Part shown: positions 31,000 to 43,614 of the stretch, piece after piece
How the letters are laid out: each line of letters begins with the position of its first letter
Position numbering within the stretch: position 1 is the stretch's first letter
NCBI RefSeq assembly: GCF_019175385.1
Contig: NC_083340.1
Location: forward strand, 9,994,336 to 10,058,335
Direction of reading: 5' to 3'
DNA: 64,000 nucleotides
Origin: Lycium barbarum
Taxonomy: Eukaryota; Streptophyta; Magnoliopsida; Solanales; Solanaceae
Notes under the pieces: model-generated
The model's database searches: none
Told to the model about the DNA's origin: nothing
Seen by the model: the letters and a program-made list of their open reading frames with translations, nothing else
Position numbers and translations under genes: made by a program

Positions 31000-33479
31000 C
31001 GTAACAACCTGATATTTTTTTCAAGTGTTTAAATTTAATTTCTTATTTTTAGTTTATTTAATTTTAGCGGGTTTTGTATCGAAGCGGACCATTACATATT
31101 TATATAATATGTATGTATATTTATTATTAGAAATATTGTATTTATTTATATGATTTTAATATATGAAATGGTGCATGAATTAGTTAAGTAAGTAAGTGGG
31201 CCAAGCCTACTACCCCTTTTATCTGTGCACGTTATATTCCAAAAGAAAGAGGAAAAATAGAAGGAAAAATTATTCACTTATTTCTAACCTAGAGGGGAGA
31301 AAAAGGACGAACAGAAGGAGCATTGTCAGTTAATGTTGAAGGAGCAGTGAAGTTTCATTTTATTTCCATCAAATACAAAGGCAATCAGGTATAGTACAAT
31401 TAACTTTTATATACTCCTACAAGAAAGTATGTTGCAGAAAGTTTAGTTTAGTACGGTAGTGTTTGGCAAGAAGTTATTGGAAGTCAAAGATTACCCTAAT
31501 AACTAGAGGGGAACCACGTGATGATAGAGATTGTAGGATTGATTATAAAATTGATTTCAAGGAGTGGAATTTGCTTCTTCTTTTGTGCAAATTTCGTACT
31601 GCAATAATGACTGCTTTTGGATTTTTTTTTTATTTTCTTTCCTTTTGTTATTTATACTCTACCAACATTATTATTATTATTATTTTGGGATTTTGGTATG
31701 ACGGCTTGAGTTCGCAGTACAAGAATTTAAAAATAATGTCAGTTTTTCATTTGATATAAATTTTGTAACCTGACTTCCTTGATTTTTTTTCTTTCAAAAA
31801 GTTCTGCTTAGTCAACTTTGGCAAGGTCTTAAAAGTTATACAAGGTTCAACTTAAAAGAATAGTATTTGCATAAATCTTAATCACTTAAGTGTGGGACTG
31901 TCAGATTAGTTAGTATATGAGAAGTGGAGAACCGCTATCTTTTGAATAATATAAGGACTAGAACACACAGACATATATATAAATTTGTTAGGTAAATATG
32001 TATTAATACACCATTTCCACTGTTTAAGAGAATTAGGGAAACGAGGTATATAATGTTGAGATTTAGTTCTAAACCCAAAATTATAGGATTAGTTTTCTAG
32101 ACTAATTTGGATCATTCATTTATAGTATTGAATAGATTGAGGCTATCAGAGATTGTTTGAAGAAAATTTGGCACTTTTGGAGAGGTGGCGTTCCGGTTAT
32201 AAGGCAAGTGATGCTTAAACTCTTAGTTTACTTGCTTTCATGAAAAAACATATGTTTTGTGTTGTATGTATGCATTTAAACCGTTTAGTTCGTGTGAGTG
32301 GGCAAGCATGATCTAAATTGGATAATTTTCAAGTTTCCAAAGTAATGACCGTATGAGTCTTTTAGCGAAATTCGCTTAAATAGATACTATTTATATAAAT
32401 GTAAAGTTTAGAATTTGTATTAATTGGATGTATGTTCCACTTATCATATCTTTAGAGGGGCACACTTCCATAGGTCCCATTGATGTTCACTGAGAGATAG
32501 ATGCTAGAATTTTAAGTGACCCGGGTAAGATGGGGGTAAATAATGCCCTCTCCGGAAGACGGGGTAAGACATAGACAAATACGTACTATGTCCCGTGAGC
32601 ATAAATTCAGATTCAATGTAGTGCATCTATTGCTTGTCAGGGTAAGATGGGGGTAAATAATGCCCTCTCCGGAAGACGGGGGTAAATAATGCCCTCTCCG
32701 GAAGACGGGGGTAAATAATGCCCTCTCCGGAAGACGGGGTAAGACATAGACAAATACATACTATGTCCCGTGAGCATACATTCAGATTCAGTGTATTTCA
32801 TGTATTGCTCGTCCGGGTAAGATGGGGGTAAATAACGCCCTCTCCGGAAGACGGGCTAAGACATAGGTAAATACGCCATATGTCCCGTCAGCATAGATTC
32901 AGATTTAGACTATTTCATGTTTTGCTTGTTTATGCTTCATGATTTCAGCTTTAGCTTAAGTGTTTGTATATATTTGATATACTTGTACTGTGTAATTGCT
33001 TTTATGCATTATCAGGGATTTCAAAGACTTGCCCCAGGGGTAAGCTGAGAGTGTCGATGATCTTGCTGGGTCTTTTAGACTTACGCTTGTTGATGTTGTA
33101 TGTGTGCAGGTGTGGTTAACGTTGACCAGGTAGTCGATACTTGATTCATTCCAGCTTTGTTCAGTCCAATGCAGTCGAGATGAGCCACCATTCGATCATG
33201 GCAGCCTCTTCTTCTTTAGTTGACTTAGTAGTATTCCGAGCTACGTCTCGTACTTTTATATTCAGACTAGTAGTTCCATGACTTAGACATTTGATGGGGT
33301 TTATGGGGAAGACTCAGTATTTGTATTTCGCTTCCGCACTTTTCTTTATATTATGAGACTTTGCGTATTATTCATTTTATTCGTTAATTTTCGCATGATT
33401 AACTTAGAGAGTTCGTCTTATGGGTAGAAGCTCGAAAGGTGCCCGGTCACGGCCTGAGTGTCAGATTTGAGTCGTGACA
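31000..33479 (+). mobile_element. solo LTR (2,480 bp) inserted in the Copia RNase H region
   Basis: It starts CGTAACAACCTG (first base probably mutated from T) and ends GAGTCGTGACA. The 5 bp GTACT flanks both sides (30995-30999 and 33480-33484). It separates LRRT (RT end) from VTDNDEA (RNase H). It resembles the other long LTRs of the window in its ends and size. Confidence 0.85.
32520..32880 (+). repeat. nested minisatellite in the solo LTR
   Basis: A block of about 115-175 bp (GGTAAGATGGGGGTAAATAA ... ATGTCCCGTGAGCAT) occurs three times (starts near 32524, 32640, 32815). Inside the middle block a 29 bp unit repeats three times exactly (starts 32649, 32678, 32707). Confidence 0.85.
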
Positions 33480-33484
33480 GTACT

Positions 33485-33840
33485 ATTGATCGGCGTTTGC
33501 ATTTTAATAAATTCTTGTTGTTTTAGAATGATGTTGTGATGCAAGCTGGGTAACTGACAACGATGAGGCTAAGAATCCGAGTAGCTGAGAAATCTATTGG
33601 CAGATGTTTCATTGTGAAGGAACAAGCTATACTAGACTCTTTACATTGTTACTCACAGGCGGCAATTGGGATTGCAAAGAACAGTGTGTACAATGAAAAA
33701 AAAAAGGAGACACATATTCGCATCAATCATGGTGCCGTTAAATAGTTGTTGAAACATGGTGTTATTTTCTTGGAATATGTAAGTTCCAAAAGAATTTTGA
33801 CGGATCAACCAAGAGTTTGGTAAGGAAAATAATTCTTAAA
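33485..33840 (+). pseudogene. Copia RNase H fragment
   Basis: It reads TDNDEA, then SQAAIGIAKNSVYN, IRINHGAVK and LLKHGVIFLEYV, the order seen in the Copia RNase H C-terminal half. Frame changes and stops (about 33563, 33745) interrupt it. Confidence 0.8.
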
Positions 33841-33959
33841 AAACGTCGAGGGGGATATGGCTAAAGCCCATGGATTGAGGTAATATGGTGGATACCCGTT
33901 TGTGGTCAAACGAAGCCATATAGGCCGTCAATATGCACTACATATCCTATCCCTATGGC

Positions 33960-34215
33960 GTGTGGTAGTGTTTTGTAGGGTTGAGTTTTACTCTTAATCC
34001 ATAACTTGTTGTGGGGGTGCCTTTGAGATGCACTTGATGGATTTACTTGAGTTTTACTCTTAATGTTTCCATAACCCGTTGTGGTGGTGCTTTGAGAAGC
34101 ACCGGATGGATTCACCGCTTGATATGAGAAAGGTTGAGCTTATTTTTGCTCTTAATGGTTCCATAGCCTTGTGGTAGTCTATGTTGAAGATAGACTTGAT
34201 GGAATCACCTACTTG
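33960..34215 (+). repeat. three imperfect tandem units of about 85-90 bp in the Copia 3' region
   Basis: Each has TTACTCTTAAT or a variant, then CCATAAC/CCATAGC, a G-rich TTGTGG, and a G/C-poor GATGGATT/GATGGAAT end. Non-coding. Confidence 0.5.
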
Positions 34216-34534
34216 AGTGTAAAGGTTTGGACGCCATTTATGAAAAACTTGGGTTGTTTTTCTAGAGCATTCATGAGACTCAAGGTTTGGTGCATGGCCA
34301 TAAGAGCAGTAAGTTGTATCGCAGAGTTTGCACGAAATTAAGGATATGGTATGTGTTGTGGGGGTCTCAACTCATGTCCATTTAGTTCAAGAGTACTTCA
34401 CTTTGTGGATATTGGTTGTTGCCTCATTTCACTACATGTCAATTCAAATCGAAAGATATTGATACTTAAGTACATGTTCCTTCGTTTTGCCTAGAAATTA
34501 GTCCTATTCTTTTGACTTTGCATTTGTGGGGGAT

Positions 34535-35114
34535 TGTGGCATTTTTCATTAATGTGAGTTACAAAGAAAAAAGTTACATATTCATCCTCTCGTATTGATG
34601 GTGTAGATGAATGCAAAGTAAAAGTTCACATTCATTCAAATGACGGTTTGTTAAAATGTAACTTCTTACATGAAAAGATTTTAGCTTTTCAGAAGATGTG
34701 AAGTTACTTGTCTTTATGAGAATTTTGTCATTAAAGCAAGTATCACGTCATTAACCCCATTTGGCTTCTTACGAATGAAAACGTAGATGATGCGCCTATT
34801 TAAGGAACATCATTTGTGAACTAAATACACACCAATTCTCTCATTATCTCAAATACTCTGTCCTTCCTTGACTTCCTTTCTTTGTGAATTTCTGGACGAT
34901 TATTTTGTGCAACTCCAAACTTCCAACCACTAGTGCAAGTGTTTGGGAGTGCTGTGGAACCTTGGGGAGTGACCGGCTGTGAACGATATGCACCGGAGTC
35001 GGGCCGAAAATCGCTTTCAAGGCAGTGGCTTGCCACGACACAACGATTCAAACTGATAAGTTGATTCTATCCTTTTGTTCAATTTTCTGGTTGATATTGT
35101 TAATGTTTCCAACA
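34535..35114 (+). repeat. 3' LTR of the Copia element (580 bp)
   Basis: About 16 substitutions and no indels relative to the 5' LTR, by eye. Preceded by the polypurine tract TTGTGGGGGA. Confidence 0.9.
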
Positions 35115-35385
35115 TAAGTGAAAAACACAACAGATAATTTGTGACAGAGAGAATACTCATATTTCATTCCTTTATTAGGGATTTCCAATAATTGGGCAAG
35201 AAATTTGGAAGTGCTAGTCATTATTAAGCAATGTTTATTGCCTTAAGCAGGTAAAAACACAAAATTATTAAATCAGTGACATATATTACTAGTATTTTTT
35301 CAGAGAGATTTTGATAAAGCTAATATACATATTAATATACATATGACGCGCGCTAAGTAGTTTTTTTTTTTTTTTTCAAAATCTA
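35115..35385. repeat. segmental duplication copy B, right part
   Basis: Continues copy B from TAAGTGAAAAACAC to GACGCGCGCTAAGTAG and the poly(T) tract; matches about 21968-22140 plus 22842-22930. Confidence 0.85.
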
Positions 35386-37332
35386 ATACGATGCTAACAT
35401 TGAAAGATACAACTTAAATTTTTTAAAATAGAGCACGAAAAACCTTGGTCCATGAGGGTACTTGTAAATGTTTTATACTCATTTGAGTAAAGTGAAGCTT
35501 GTTAGCCAAGTCCAATTCTTATATTACTAACATGGTAACGAAAGTGACTGGAAATCTCTCTTTAAATATAAAAGTTGCGAACACAAAGTTTCACGATTAT
35601 TAAAGAGGATATTTTTATTTGGATCCGCCAATTAAATATTAAATGGATTGAATGAAAGAAGTTCCTCAATTGGATCATGATTGATGTTTCCTTGCCTTTG
35701 AAGGATATTAACATGAAGGAATTTAAGTTGTATATACATCGTTAGTGTAAAAAAAAAAAAAATTATAGTATGAGACCACCTAAAATATATTTATGAAAAA
35801 ACCTTTTAAAAATAAAATAGACTTACCTACTATAACAAGTAAATAAGGTCTAATGATATAAAAAATAGTTATATTACAATGCATATAATTTAAACTCTAT
35901 GAAAAATGGCCTTTGTAATGGCACAAGTTGACATTCGCAAGCAGACAAATATGGAAAGAATCTTGAGTTTTAAGTAAATTTACACGGGAAAGAATTCTGA
36001 AAAGAAAAGGAATGATTGTACTTTGGCATCAAAAGATTTTTGAACATTTCATAATACACACGTTCACACAGAGTTTCATCTGAAAAAATCCCAGGATTTT
36101 CTTCCTCCGCAACGTTCTGCTTTTTCTTTCCTTTTTCGGTTTTGACTTCACAAAGTCTATTATATATAGTTAAAAAGACACGGACTCATTAAAAGGCAAA
36201 TACGAAGATAACTACTAAGTCACATATACTAAAATACAAACTTGGTCCTTTCTATTGCCTCTTCGGGAACATCCGATAAAATTGGAACAATTTGGAGAAC
36301 TGTGCAAGAATGATACATACAAATTGAGAAATGGTCCTTTGTATGGCGGCAAGGTTAAATTGATAATTTGTGAGCTTTGGTTACAACTCTTCCCTCTAAT
36401 TTAATTATTAAACTATTAATTATTAATTATATAATTAAAGATCACACAATATTTTCGTTACTTTAATTTTTAAAATGGTTCCTAAATATAATTATCAATT
36501 TTTTAAAACTGTGAGCAGCAGAGAAAAAGAGTAGAAGTTGCTTAGGTTTATTCACTGATTTAATGATCTTGATTGAGCTTCTATTCTAACTGAGTTTTTC
36601 ATGATCTTGAGTACAAATGTTGAGTTAGCTTTGGTTGAATCATGATGTTAGAATTTTGAGTTTATGAGTCCTGAATTTTAGAAAAGATAGCATACTGAAA
36701 TCTGAATAAATTATTTATATAGCACAAACACAAAGTTTGAATCAAAATTACTGAGTTCTGCCGAATTCGTAAACGGCCTTATAGTTATTAACTCTTTGAA
36801 CAATTCAGGAAGGAGTCAAATGGTCGTGTATTGGTTCGTATTACGTTAATGTTAACTAATTGCAACGGTCTTTTTCTCCGCAACCACTCTCATTGAATAT
36901 TGTTATTTACATTAATCTAGAATGATTAGGTAGGGGTTTAGTAGGTTTGACATCTTCTTGTGCTTTTTGCTCTAATTGCCAGGAGAAAATTAGTTTAATA
37001 TAATTACCTCATCAAATACAAATGCAAGGAGGCCATTGCGCACACACCAATTTTAGAAAATCAGTGGTAACAAATTAGACTGGTACTTTACACCAACTAA
37101 AGGAATTGAGAAATTTATGAATTTACAAATTTATTTTCAAGCTTTTGATTAGTCTTATAGTTCATATGGCGATAGTGGAAGTCAATCCGTTTATTTCTTA
37201 AATGTTAATCCACGAGGTAGAAATGAATAAGTGATATACGAAATACTAACGACAACAACTTGTTGTACTAAAAGAACATGAATCTAGTTTAATTTATAAA
37301 TCTATCTAGCCATACTTATGCATGTATTGGCT
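35386..37332. other. AT-rich intergenic sequence
   Basis: No gene recognised. The stretch 35697-35850 (GAATTTAAGTTGTATATACA ... CTACTATAACAAGTAAATA) recurs diverged at 60255-60440, so it is a dispersed repeat. Confidence 0.45.
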
Positions 37333-37455
37333 TGAATAACAACAAAAACAATATGTCCAATGTAATGCTACATGTAGGGTTCATGGAGGTAGAGAGTGTG
37401 TGCTGACCTTACCCCTATCTCATTAAGCTAGAGATGTTTCCGATAAAATCTCCAC
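37333..37455 (+). mobile_element. SINE-like repeat, diverged
   Basis: AACAACAAAAACAATATGTC, then GTAATGCTACATGTAGGGTTC, GACCTTACCCCTATCTC and GATGTTTCCGATAAAATCTC follow the order of a SINE body that is very common in Solanaceae. No tRNA-type A/B boxes are kept here. Confidence 0.5.
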
Positions 37456-37806
37456 ACAAGTATGTATTGGTCCGAATAGTTGAAATATAATGAATACCGA
37501 AACACATGAGTGCATATTTGAAGATTCGATAAAGAGCAGACAATGATCTCACTCCTCCTCGTGTTACGTCTGATTATGTTTTTGGCTCCCGGAAGAGCAG
37601 TAAAAATAAAGGAAAAGTTTAACTAGTATTTAGTGACGGTAGAAACTTCTTTTACAAAGTCAAGTACTTTTGAGTGATAATAGCCGATTACCATCTTACT
37701 TTCCGTTTGTCTTTTTCAACGAACAAGTTCATTTTTAGATTGAATCAATTTTATTGTACTCATCATAATTTGTTTTAATGAAAGATAATGTATGAAGAGT
37801 TATGTT

Positions 37807-38382
37807 TGTTTAATCTTAAAATGGAGAACAATTAAAGTTATGCGTGATGCCAGATATGTGGCTCAATTCAATTCGAGATGAGATTACAAGATAAACGAAT
37901 AAGTAAATAAAAGGTGCAGATCTGACCAAATATTAATGATAACTGGCCTCGGGTATCGGAACCGAGGTCGAACCCTTTTGACTGGGTGTTTACACAATGA
38001 ATAATGAAGACAACCTTAGAAAATATGAATGAACTCAGATGATTCTATTGCTTTATGAATTCTCTCTTTCTTTCTGTCGCAAAACCCCCTCTAATGAATG
38101 GGGGCCTCCTCTTTATATAATAGAGGAGTCCTAACCCTAGTACAATTCTAAGTAAGGAAAAGAAATCAGGTGACAGCTGTTGCCGAGATTAATGCCGAAA
38201 TATCCGGCTGAGGGCGGATATTCCGGTCTTCTCCTCATTGTGGTTAACCGCCTCTGTTTTAACGCCTCGTTCCGGATCGAGCTTGAAGCCTTATCCTCGA
38301 TAAGCCGGTCGTATTCTGCCCGAACATAACCATGACAATGAGAAACCGAGCATGTCCATATCCTCGGTTTTACCCGTATACA
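37807..38382 (-). repeat. 3' LTR of the TAT element
   Basis: Plus-strand ends TGTTTAATC...CCGTATACA. 576 bp against 585 bp for the other LTR. A TATA tract (TATATAA, near 38114-38120) lies on it. Confidence 0.9.
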
Positions 38383-38598
38383 GATAGTCCCCCCATTTCC
38401 CGAGATGAAATTTTTGATGGTGGGAAATGGACCCAAATAAAGCTGAGCAGCCGCCTCCAACTATCTAGGACAAGACCTTCTAGTCAACATTTTACTCTTC
38501 CCGATGCTAGGTCATTATTACTCAGCCGCCAAATCCTTTTTGGGAGACCTCCTTGTGTCAGAGTCCTTGATTCGCTACAGGACCTCTTGATTTCCTTT

Positions 38599-38607
38599 CT
38601 ATATAAA
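38599..38607 (+). promoter_or_regulatory. TATA box for antisense ORF 1
   Basis: CTATATAAA about 175 bp upstream of the ATG at 38778, outside the LTR, with a pyrimidine-rich leader after it. Confidence 0.6.
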
Positions 38608-38777
38608 GCGCATGTGCTCTTCTTTTCTCATGCATCTGTGTTTCTTCAAATCTAACTTTGCTTCTCCTAAAAAAACCTTACTGCGATTCCCGTATTGAGC
38701 TCGTAGCACTCCCCGGACTTTGAATCTTCTTCCATTAGGGCGTGATCATTCACTGTTAAGGAAAACCTGCCACGAAT

Positions 38778-39934
38778 ATGGCTTACGTTCCATTATTGAC
38801 CCAAGGTGAAGATCCGTATTCGTTCTCGCCATCAACGGAAGCCGCCGGTTCTGATAAGGAGCTAGAATCTCTCGCTGCCGGTATCCTCCCGTCGGGATTT
38901 AGCTATACGAACGACTGCAAAATTTCTTACCATTTTGATTCGGTGGAGAATTTCGAATCTTATATCGATGATGGTGCCATTACCGCAGTCAGGGAAGATT
39001 GCAACTTAGGCGCAGATGTTGACGTTCTCCCTGTTGGGAATAGTGTCAAACTAAATCATCATGTTGTCGGCTACTCATTGTCATACACTTATCCTTTTGT
39101 CATTGGGTTCACTCTCCCTGTTCTTCGAGTGATCGAGGATTTTTGTCATCGATATCGGATATGTATCGGACAGATCGCCCCACAGATTTGGAGACTTGTG
39201 TACTGTATTGAGAAGTTGGATAATATAGCCAGGGTCGCCTTCACCCTTGACCATTTACTTCATATATACATACCTCCGGTGATCCGAGGAGGGATTGTTC
39301 ATCTGCTTTCCCGAGGAAGTCGAAGCCTGTTTGACCCCAAAGATGATTATGACTGAGGGTGGCTTCATCGGTTTGTGATGATATACACAACTCAACTTCA
39401 GCGTCCATCGTATACCGATTTTCCTGAGGCGTGGAACCCTTCACCAAATCCGATTGAACCCGAGCTTGATCCGGCTATCTTTGAATGGGTGGTTGCCCTT
39501 CTCCGAGCTTCTCGTAGTATAGGTCGTTCTTGGAGGAGAATGGCACCCGAAGAGTGGTAAGGCAAAAGCCATAGTAATTTCTTAATTCAACCATTTTGAC
39601 CCTCATTCCCCTGTATTATGTCTCAACCCAATGTATTTGATTTTTAGGACTTCAGACGAGAAAAGCTTCCAAGGGAAAGACCGTAGCCGAGGATGTTGTT
39701 CGAGGAAGAAGAGCACCTGTGCCACAAAGGGCACCTGGATGCAGAGAGACTGGAAGCTTCCCAGTTAGACATTTGGGGGTTGGCTCTCGAGTTCGAACCC
39801 GTCATATCATGGAAACCCGTCGGGAAATGCCTTTTAGCGAAACCCCGCCGACAATAGTGTTTGATGAAGAAGATTTACCCGAGCCAAATATCCCTGGTTC
39901 ATCCGTCTCTGGTGCAGGTTGTGGGGATGCCTAG
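38778..39934 (+). pseudogene. TAT antisense ORF 1 (aORF), broken by stops
   Basis: From ATG 38778 the frame runs 192 codons to a TGA at 39354 that replaces a codon in DDYD-x-GWLHRFV. The same frame continues to 39560. After an intron-like gap (about 39557-39648) a last exon carries a basic C-terminal segment (RAPVPQRAPGC, RVRTRHIMETRREM) and ends at 39934. The core YTYPF...VIEDFCHRYRICIGQIAPQIWR...FTLDHLLHIY.PPVIRGG resembles the plant 'putative gypsy-type transposon' domain found in antisense ORFs of TAT/Grande/Retand-like elements. Function unknown. Confidence 0.75.
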
Positions 39935-40578
39935 TCGGTATCACGTATCATCGCGGCATCCTACAGGATAGGCTGAAGTTCTCAACCTTCGGCTTGCTAT
40001 GTCGTTTAAGGGTGTTGCTGTTTTACTTTCATTTTTCAACTTATAGCCATAGAGTAGGGCCTTTCCTGCCTTTTTCCAATGGACCGATGTATCCGAAATA
40101 GTCGAAATTTTTGTGAAATGGAAAAACTATTAATAGAATTCTTCGAATTGGTTCTTATCGGACGTTATTGAGCATTCCATTTGCGTTGTTTGAACCTGAA
40201 CTTTTGTATATGTCCTTGCAATATTTCATCAATTGTCATTTGTTCTATAGCTCACCAAAATTCGAAATGCTTCGCTACCGGCCGCCATGTTCGAACATTT
40301 TATTTTTTGCACTCGACCGCAATTGGTTCGGGACCGCATCCTTTGTGACCGATATGGCAACTTTACTTGATCATAATTGTATCGGTGTGAGAGCCCGACT
40401 TATGTCTCATTGAGAAGCCGGCTTGCTCACGTATGCCCCGTTGATCTAGAGGGGCGACCCGGTTCCTTCTCGTGTACACTTCCCATGGTTAGATAAGATC
40501 AAGGTCACATCTGTCACATTATTTTGACATCGGCACGTGTCAAGACGGTTACGGAATGTGAATCGTCTCGGCCTCACT

Positions 40579-40587
40579 CTATAAAAG
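40579..40587 (+). promoter_or_regulatory. TATA box for antisense ORF 2
   Basis: CTATAAAAG about 170 bp upstream of the ATG at 40749, again followed by a pyrimidine-rich leader. Confidence 0.6.
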
Positions 40588-43034
40588 CAAATTTTCTCTT
40601 TCATTTTTCACTTTCTGACTTTTACCAAAGAGAATTTTACCTTCATGTGCTTTGGATAAGCTTACCCTTATATCTTCATATCTCCTTATCAGTTATTTAT
40701 CCAATCTTCAAACCTTCATAAAAAGCTTTATACCTTCATATTTCCGTAATGACGAGCAAATTGTTAAAAGCTAAAATCCAGCGAGCCCTTCTCGGTTCCA
40801 AAATCGGAGCCTATATTGACGGACTTCATTCCTCAAGATTATGCGACCATCCGGGATTTCAAGGTCGAGAAAATTTCTCAACAAGGGGATCGAGGTGTTG
40901 ATATATCAGACTATTTGTGCACGATACCCCTGAGTAAACTCGAACAGGTCAAGGCAGATTGCGGGTGGAAGGGTAAGGAGGTCGTTATTCCCGATCAGAT
41001 TGAAGCTATAACGACCTACGTGGAAGGGTATTTAAGTGTTTATACCTACCCTTTCACATTTAGCACACTTGATCCTGTGGTAGTGGATTTTTGCAAATGG
41101 TATGATATTTGCCTCGGCCAAATTCATCTGTCATTTTGGAGGATCGTTGTGCTTCTCCGTTACTTCATTACAAACGTGAATATTCCTTTCATGGTGCACC
41201 ATTTACTCCGGCTGTATAGTCCCCGTGTCTTCCGAGGGGGTATGATTAAACTCTCCAAACGAGCCAGAAAGGCACCCTTCTCCTGTCTGGAGGAAGTGTT
41301 ACACCCCGTACTTTCGGAGAAGCACTTATTAAATTTGAACGTAAGTATGTCGAGCTATGGCTAGGTAAAACAACTTTGGATTATGAGGAACGAAGCATTA
41401 TCAAGTATGATCAATGATAAATATCATGTATGGAGAGTTTCGGAAGATTCCGGGACCAAGCAGAGCGGAGAAAATAAGTTTGTCGAAAATTTGGAAAAAG
41501 TTGGCAGAATTCTGGACAGACTTTTAGGTCAACTTTGGAGGGGTATATCTCCGGGTATATAAGGAGTTTTAAGGTATTTCAAAAGCCTAAAATGAATTTC
41601 TTCGAGTCTAGTTTTCACCTCAACAACCCGTTCATCAATGCGACATCGGAGTAGAAAATTATAGACGTTACAAGTCAGGCTGATAGAGCAGAAACGGACT
41701 GCTACAGTACCCGGGCTGCTACAGTACCCTACCCAACACACCTATAAATATCCCTCTAACCCATCATTTTCATCATCTTTCATTCACCACACTTCTAAAG
41801 AGTTCTTGAGAGCTCTTGAAGGTTCCACCACTCTTCATAAATTTTCATAACTCTCCATAAATTTTCATAATCTTCCATAATACTCCATAACCCTCCATAA
41901 CCTTTCCATATCATCGAGAGAGAATATCAACATCAAAATCTCAAAGAAAATTCAAGGAAGATGATTGTTCTTGTTTCTCTTCAAGGTGGTGATGAACTTA
42001 GTCTTAGAAAGGGGTGAATAAAGTGAAATTCTTCTACTATAAAGTATGTCCTTTCTATTATTTACATGATTAAGATGATGTAAAGGTTTATCAATTCTTA
42101 GAGAGGAAAGAATCGTAGCAGAAAAATCATAAAGAGTTGAATTGAAGTTGATGGCCATGAGTTGAGTTTGAAAGAGAATTTTGGATTAATTTGAGACTAA
42201 ATTGAATATAATTCTTTGATTATGGTATTATGGATGTTGTTATGGTTGGTTTGAATATTGGAGAAACATCGTGCGGGATGTTTTATGGAATATATTGGTA
42301 TTGATATTGTTGTTGATGTTGTTGGTATTGTTTGGGAGTTGTTTTGGTATTTGGAGGAGGTAAAGAATATAGGGGAGATGCTGCCCGAATTTCGGCAGAT
42401 TCTAAAAATATTTCATTTGAATGCTTGAGACAAGTGTATGATATTGAGCCTAATAATAACATGAATGGTTTATGTGTAGAGTTGTGAGCTTGGAAGAATA
42501 AACGTTGAATGATTAAGGTGACCGAAAGGTATGTTAAAGCTCGTCATTTTCTTTCAAAGGAATGATTCCTATGTTATGATTTCATACATATTTTTCATAA
42601 CCTTCTTACTTCCAAAAGTTAGAAGTTCATGATTCTTAAAAGCTTTTTATGATGCTAAGGATGAGATATTTTCTATGATGAACATGATAATGATGATTTT
42701 AATTCTAGAAATTCCGAAGCTATGATTTGAGGGCATTATGAGATTATTGAGCCATTCCATGAATCCCTTGATCTTACTTATTGTTGATGGTCTCACCTCA
42801 TGTTACTCGTTCATTCGAGGTGAGATATAGCGAAGATAATGATTCTATTTTCAACGCTATCTAAGTTCATGATTCTCGAAACTTCCATGACATCGTCGAC
42901 TTCACCTTACCATAGTTGATCTTCTAAGGAATGGTATAGTGATAATGAAAATGCGGATGATGATGTTGATTTCATTTATGCATTTTTATGTCTATGTATG
43001 TGCGTATGTATGCATTGTGTCCCACTGATCAGTT

Positions 43035-43188
43035 GGGTAAAATAACACCGTGCCTACATGGCCGGGTAAGATAACACTGCGCCTATATGACCGAGTAAGA
43101 TAACACCGAGCCTACTTGGCCGGGTAAGATAACACCGAGCCTACATGGCCTGGTAAGATAACACCATGCCTTAATGGCCGGGTAAGAT
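43035..43188 (+). repeat. 29 bp minisatellite in the solo LTR
   Basis: Five head-to-tail 29 bp units (GGGTAAGATAACACC plus 14 bases ending TGGCC) and a partial sixth. The units have no spacers. Confidence 0.85.
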
Positions 43189-43589
43189 GCTGTATATATG
43201 TATATGACTTCATTCACCGAGTTCCGAAAGGGCCGGGTACGGATATGACAGATGTATGTATAGTAAGTGTATGTGAATGCATATGTATGTATGGATATGT
43301 GTGAAATGTTTTCCTGTAGACGAGTAGTTTACATGACAGAGATCTTAAGAAGAGTACGAGGTATAATTACTTACTTTATCTTATGTCATCTTCATTCTGA
43401 TATCATACTACTATTTATGCCTTACATACTTAGTACACTGCTCGTACTGATGTCCCTTCTTGTGGACGCTGCGTTCATGCCCGCAGGTGCAAATAGACGA
43501 GACGAGGATCTTCCATCGTAGGGTACCTTCATGTACTGTTCTTGAGTGGTGGCTTCACTTTTTCCTGGAGCATTGCTAAGTCTGAGTCT

Positions 43590-43614
43590 ATATATATATA
43601 TATATATATATATA
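43590..43614. repeat. (TA)n microsatellite in the solo LTR
   Basis: TATA run of about 25 bp within the LTR at 41297-43904. Confidence 0.8.

Larger units (their letters stand above)
27050..35114 (+). mobile_element. Copia retrotransposon, full length but decayed (8,065 bp)
   Basis: Two LTRs of equal length (580 bp) and a TAAGT target duplication (27045-27049 and 35115-35119) define it; copy A of the ERF block shows the empty site. Plus orientation comes from the RT fragment, the RNase H fragment and a polypurine tract (TTGTGGGGGA) before the right LTR. The primer-binding site is blurred: ATTTGAAAGC after the left LTR could be TTTGGTATCAAAGC with five bases lost. Gag, protease and integrase are not recognisable. 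Nested in it are a word-repeat element (28835-29820), a Tourist MITE pair (30075-30594) and a solo LTR (31000-33479). The LTRs differ at about 16 sites by eye (about 2.8%). Confidence 0.9.

Noticed and set aside
43035..43188. CRISPR-like array (29 bp repeats)
   Set aside because: Units are directly head-to-tail without spacers, inside a plant LTR, with no cas genes.
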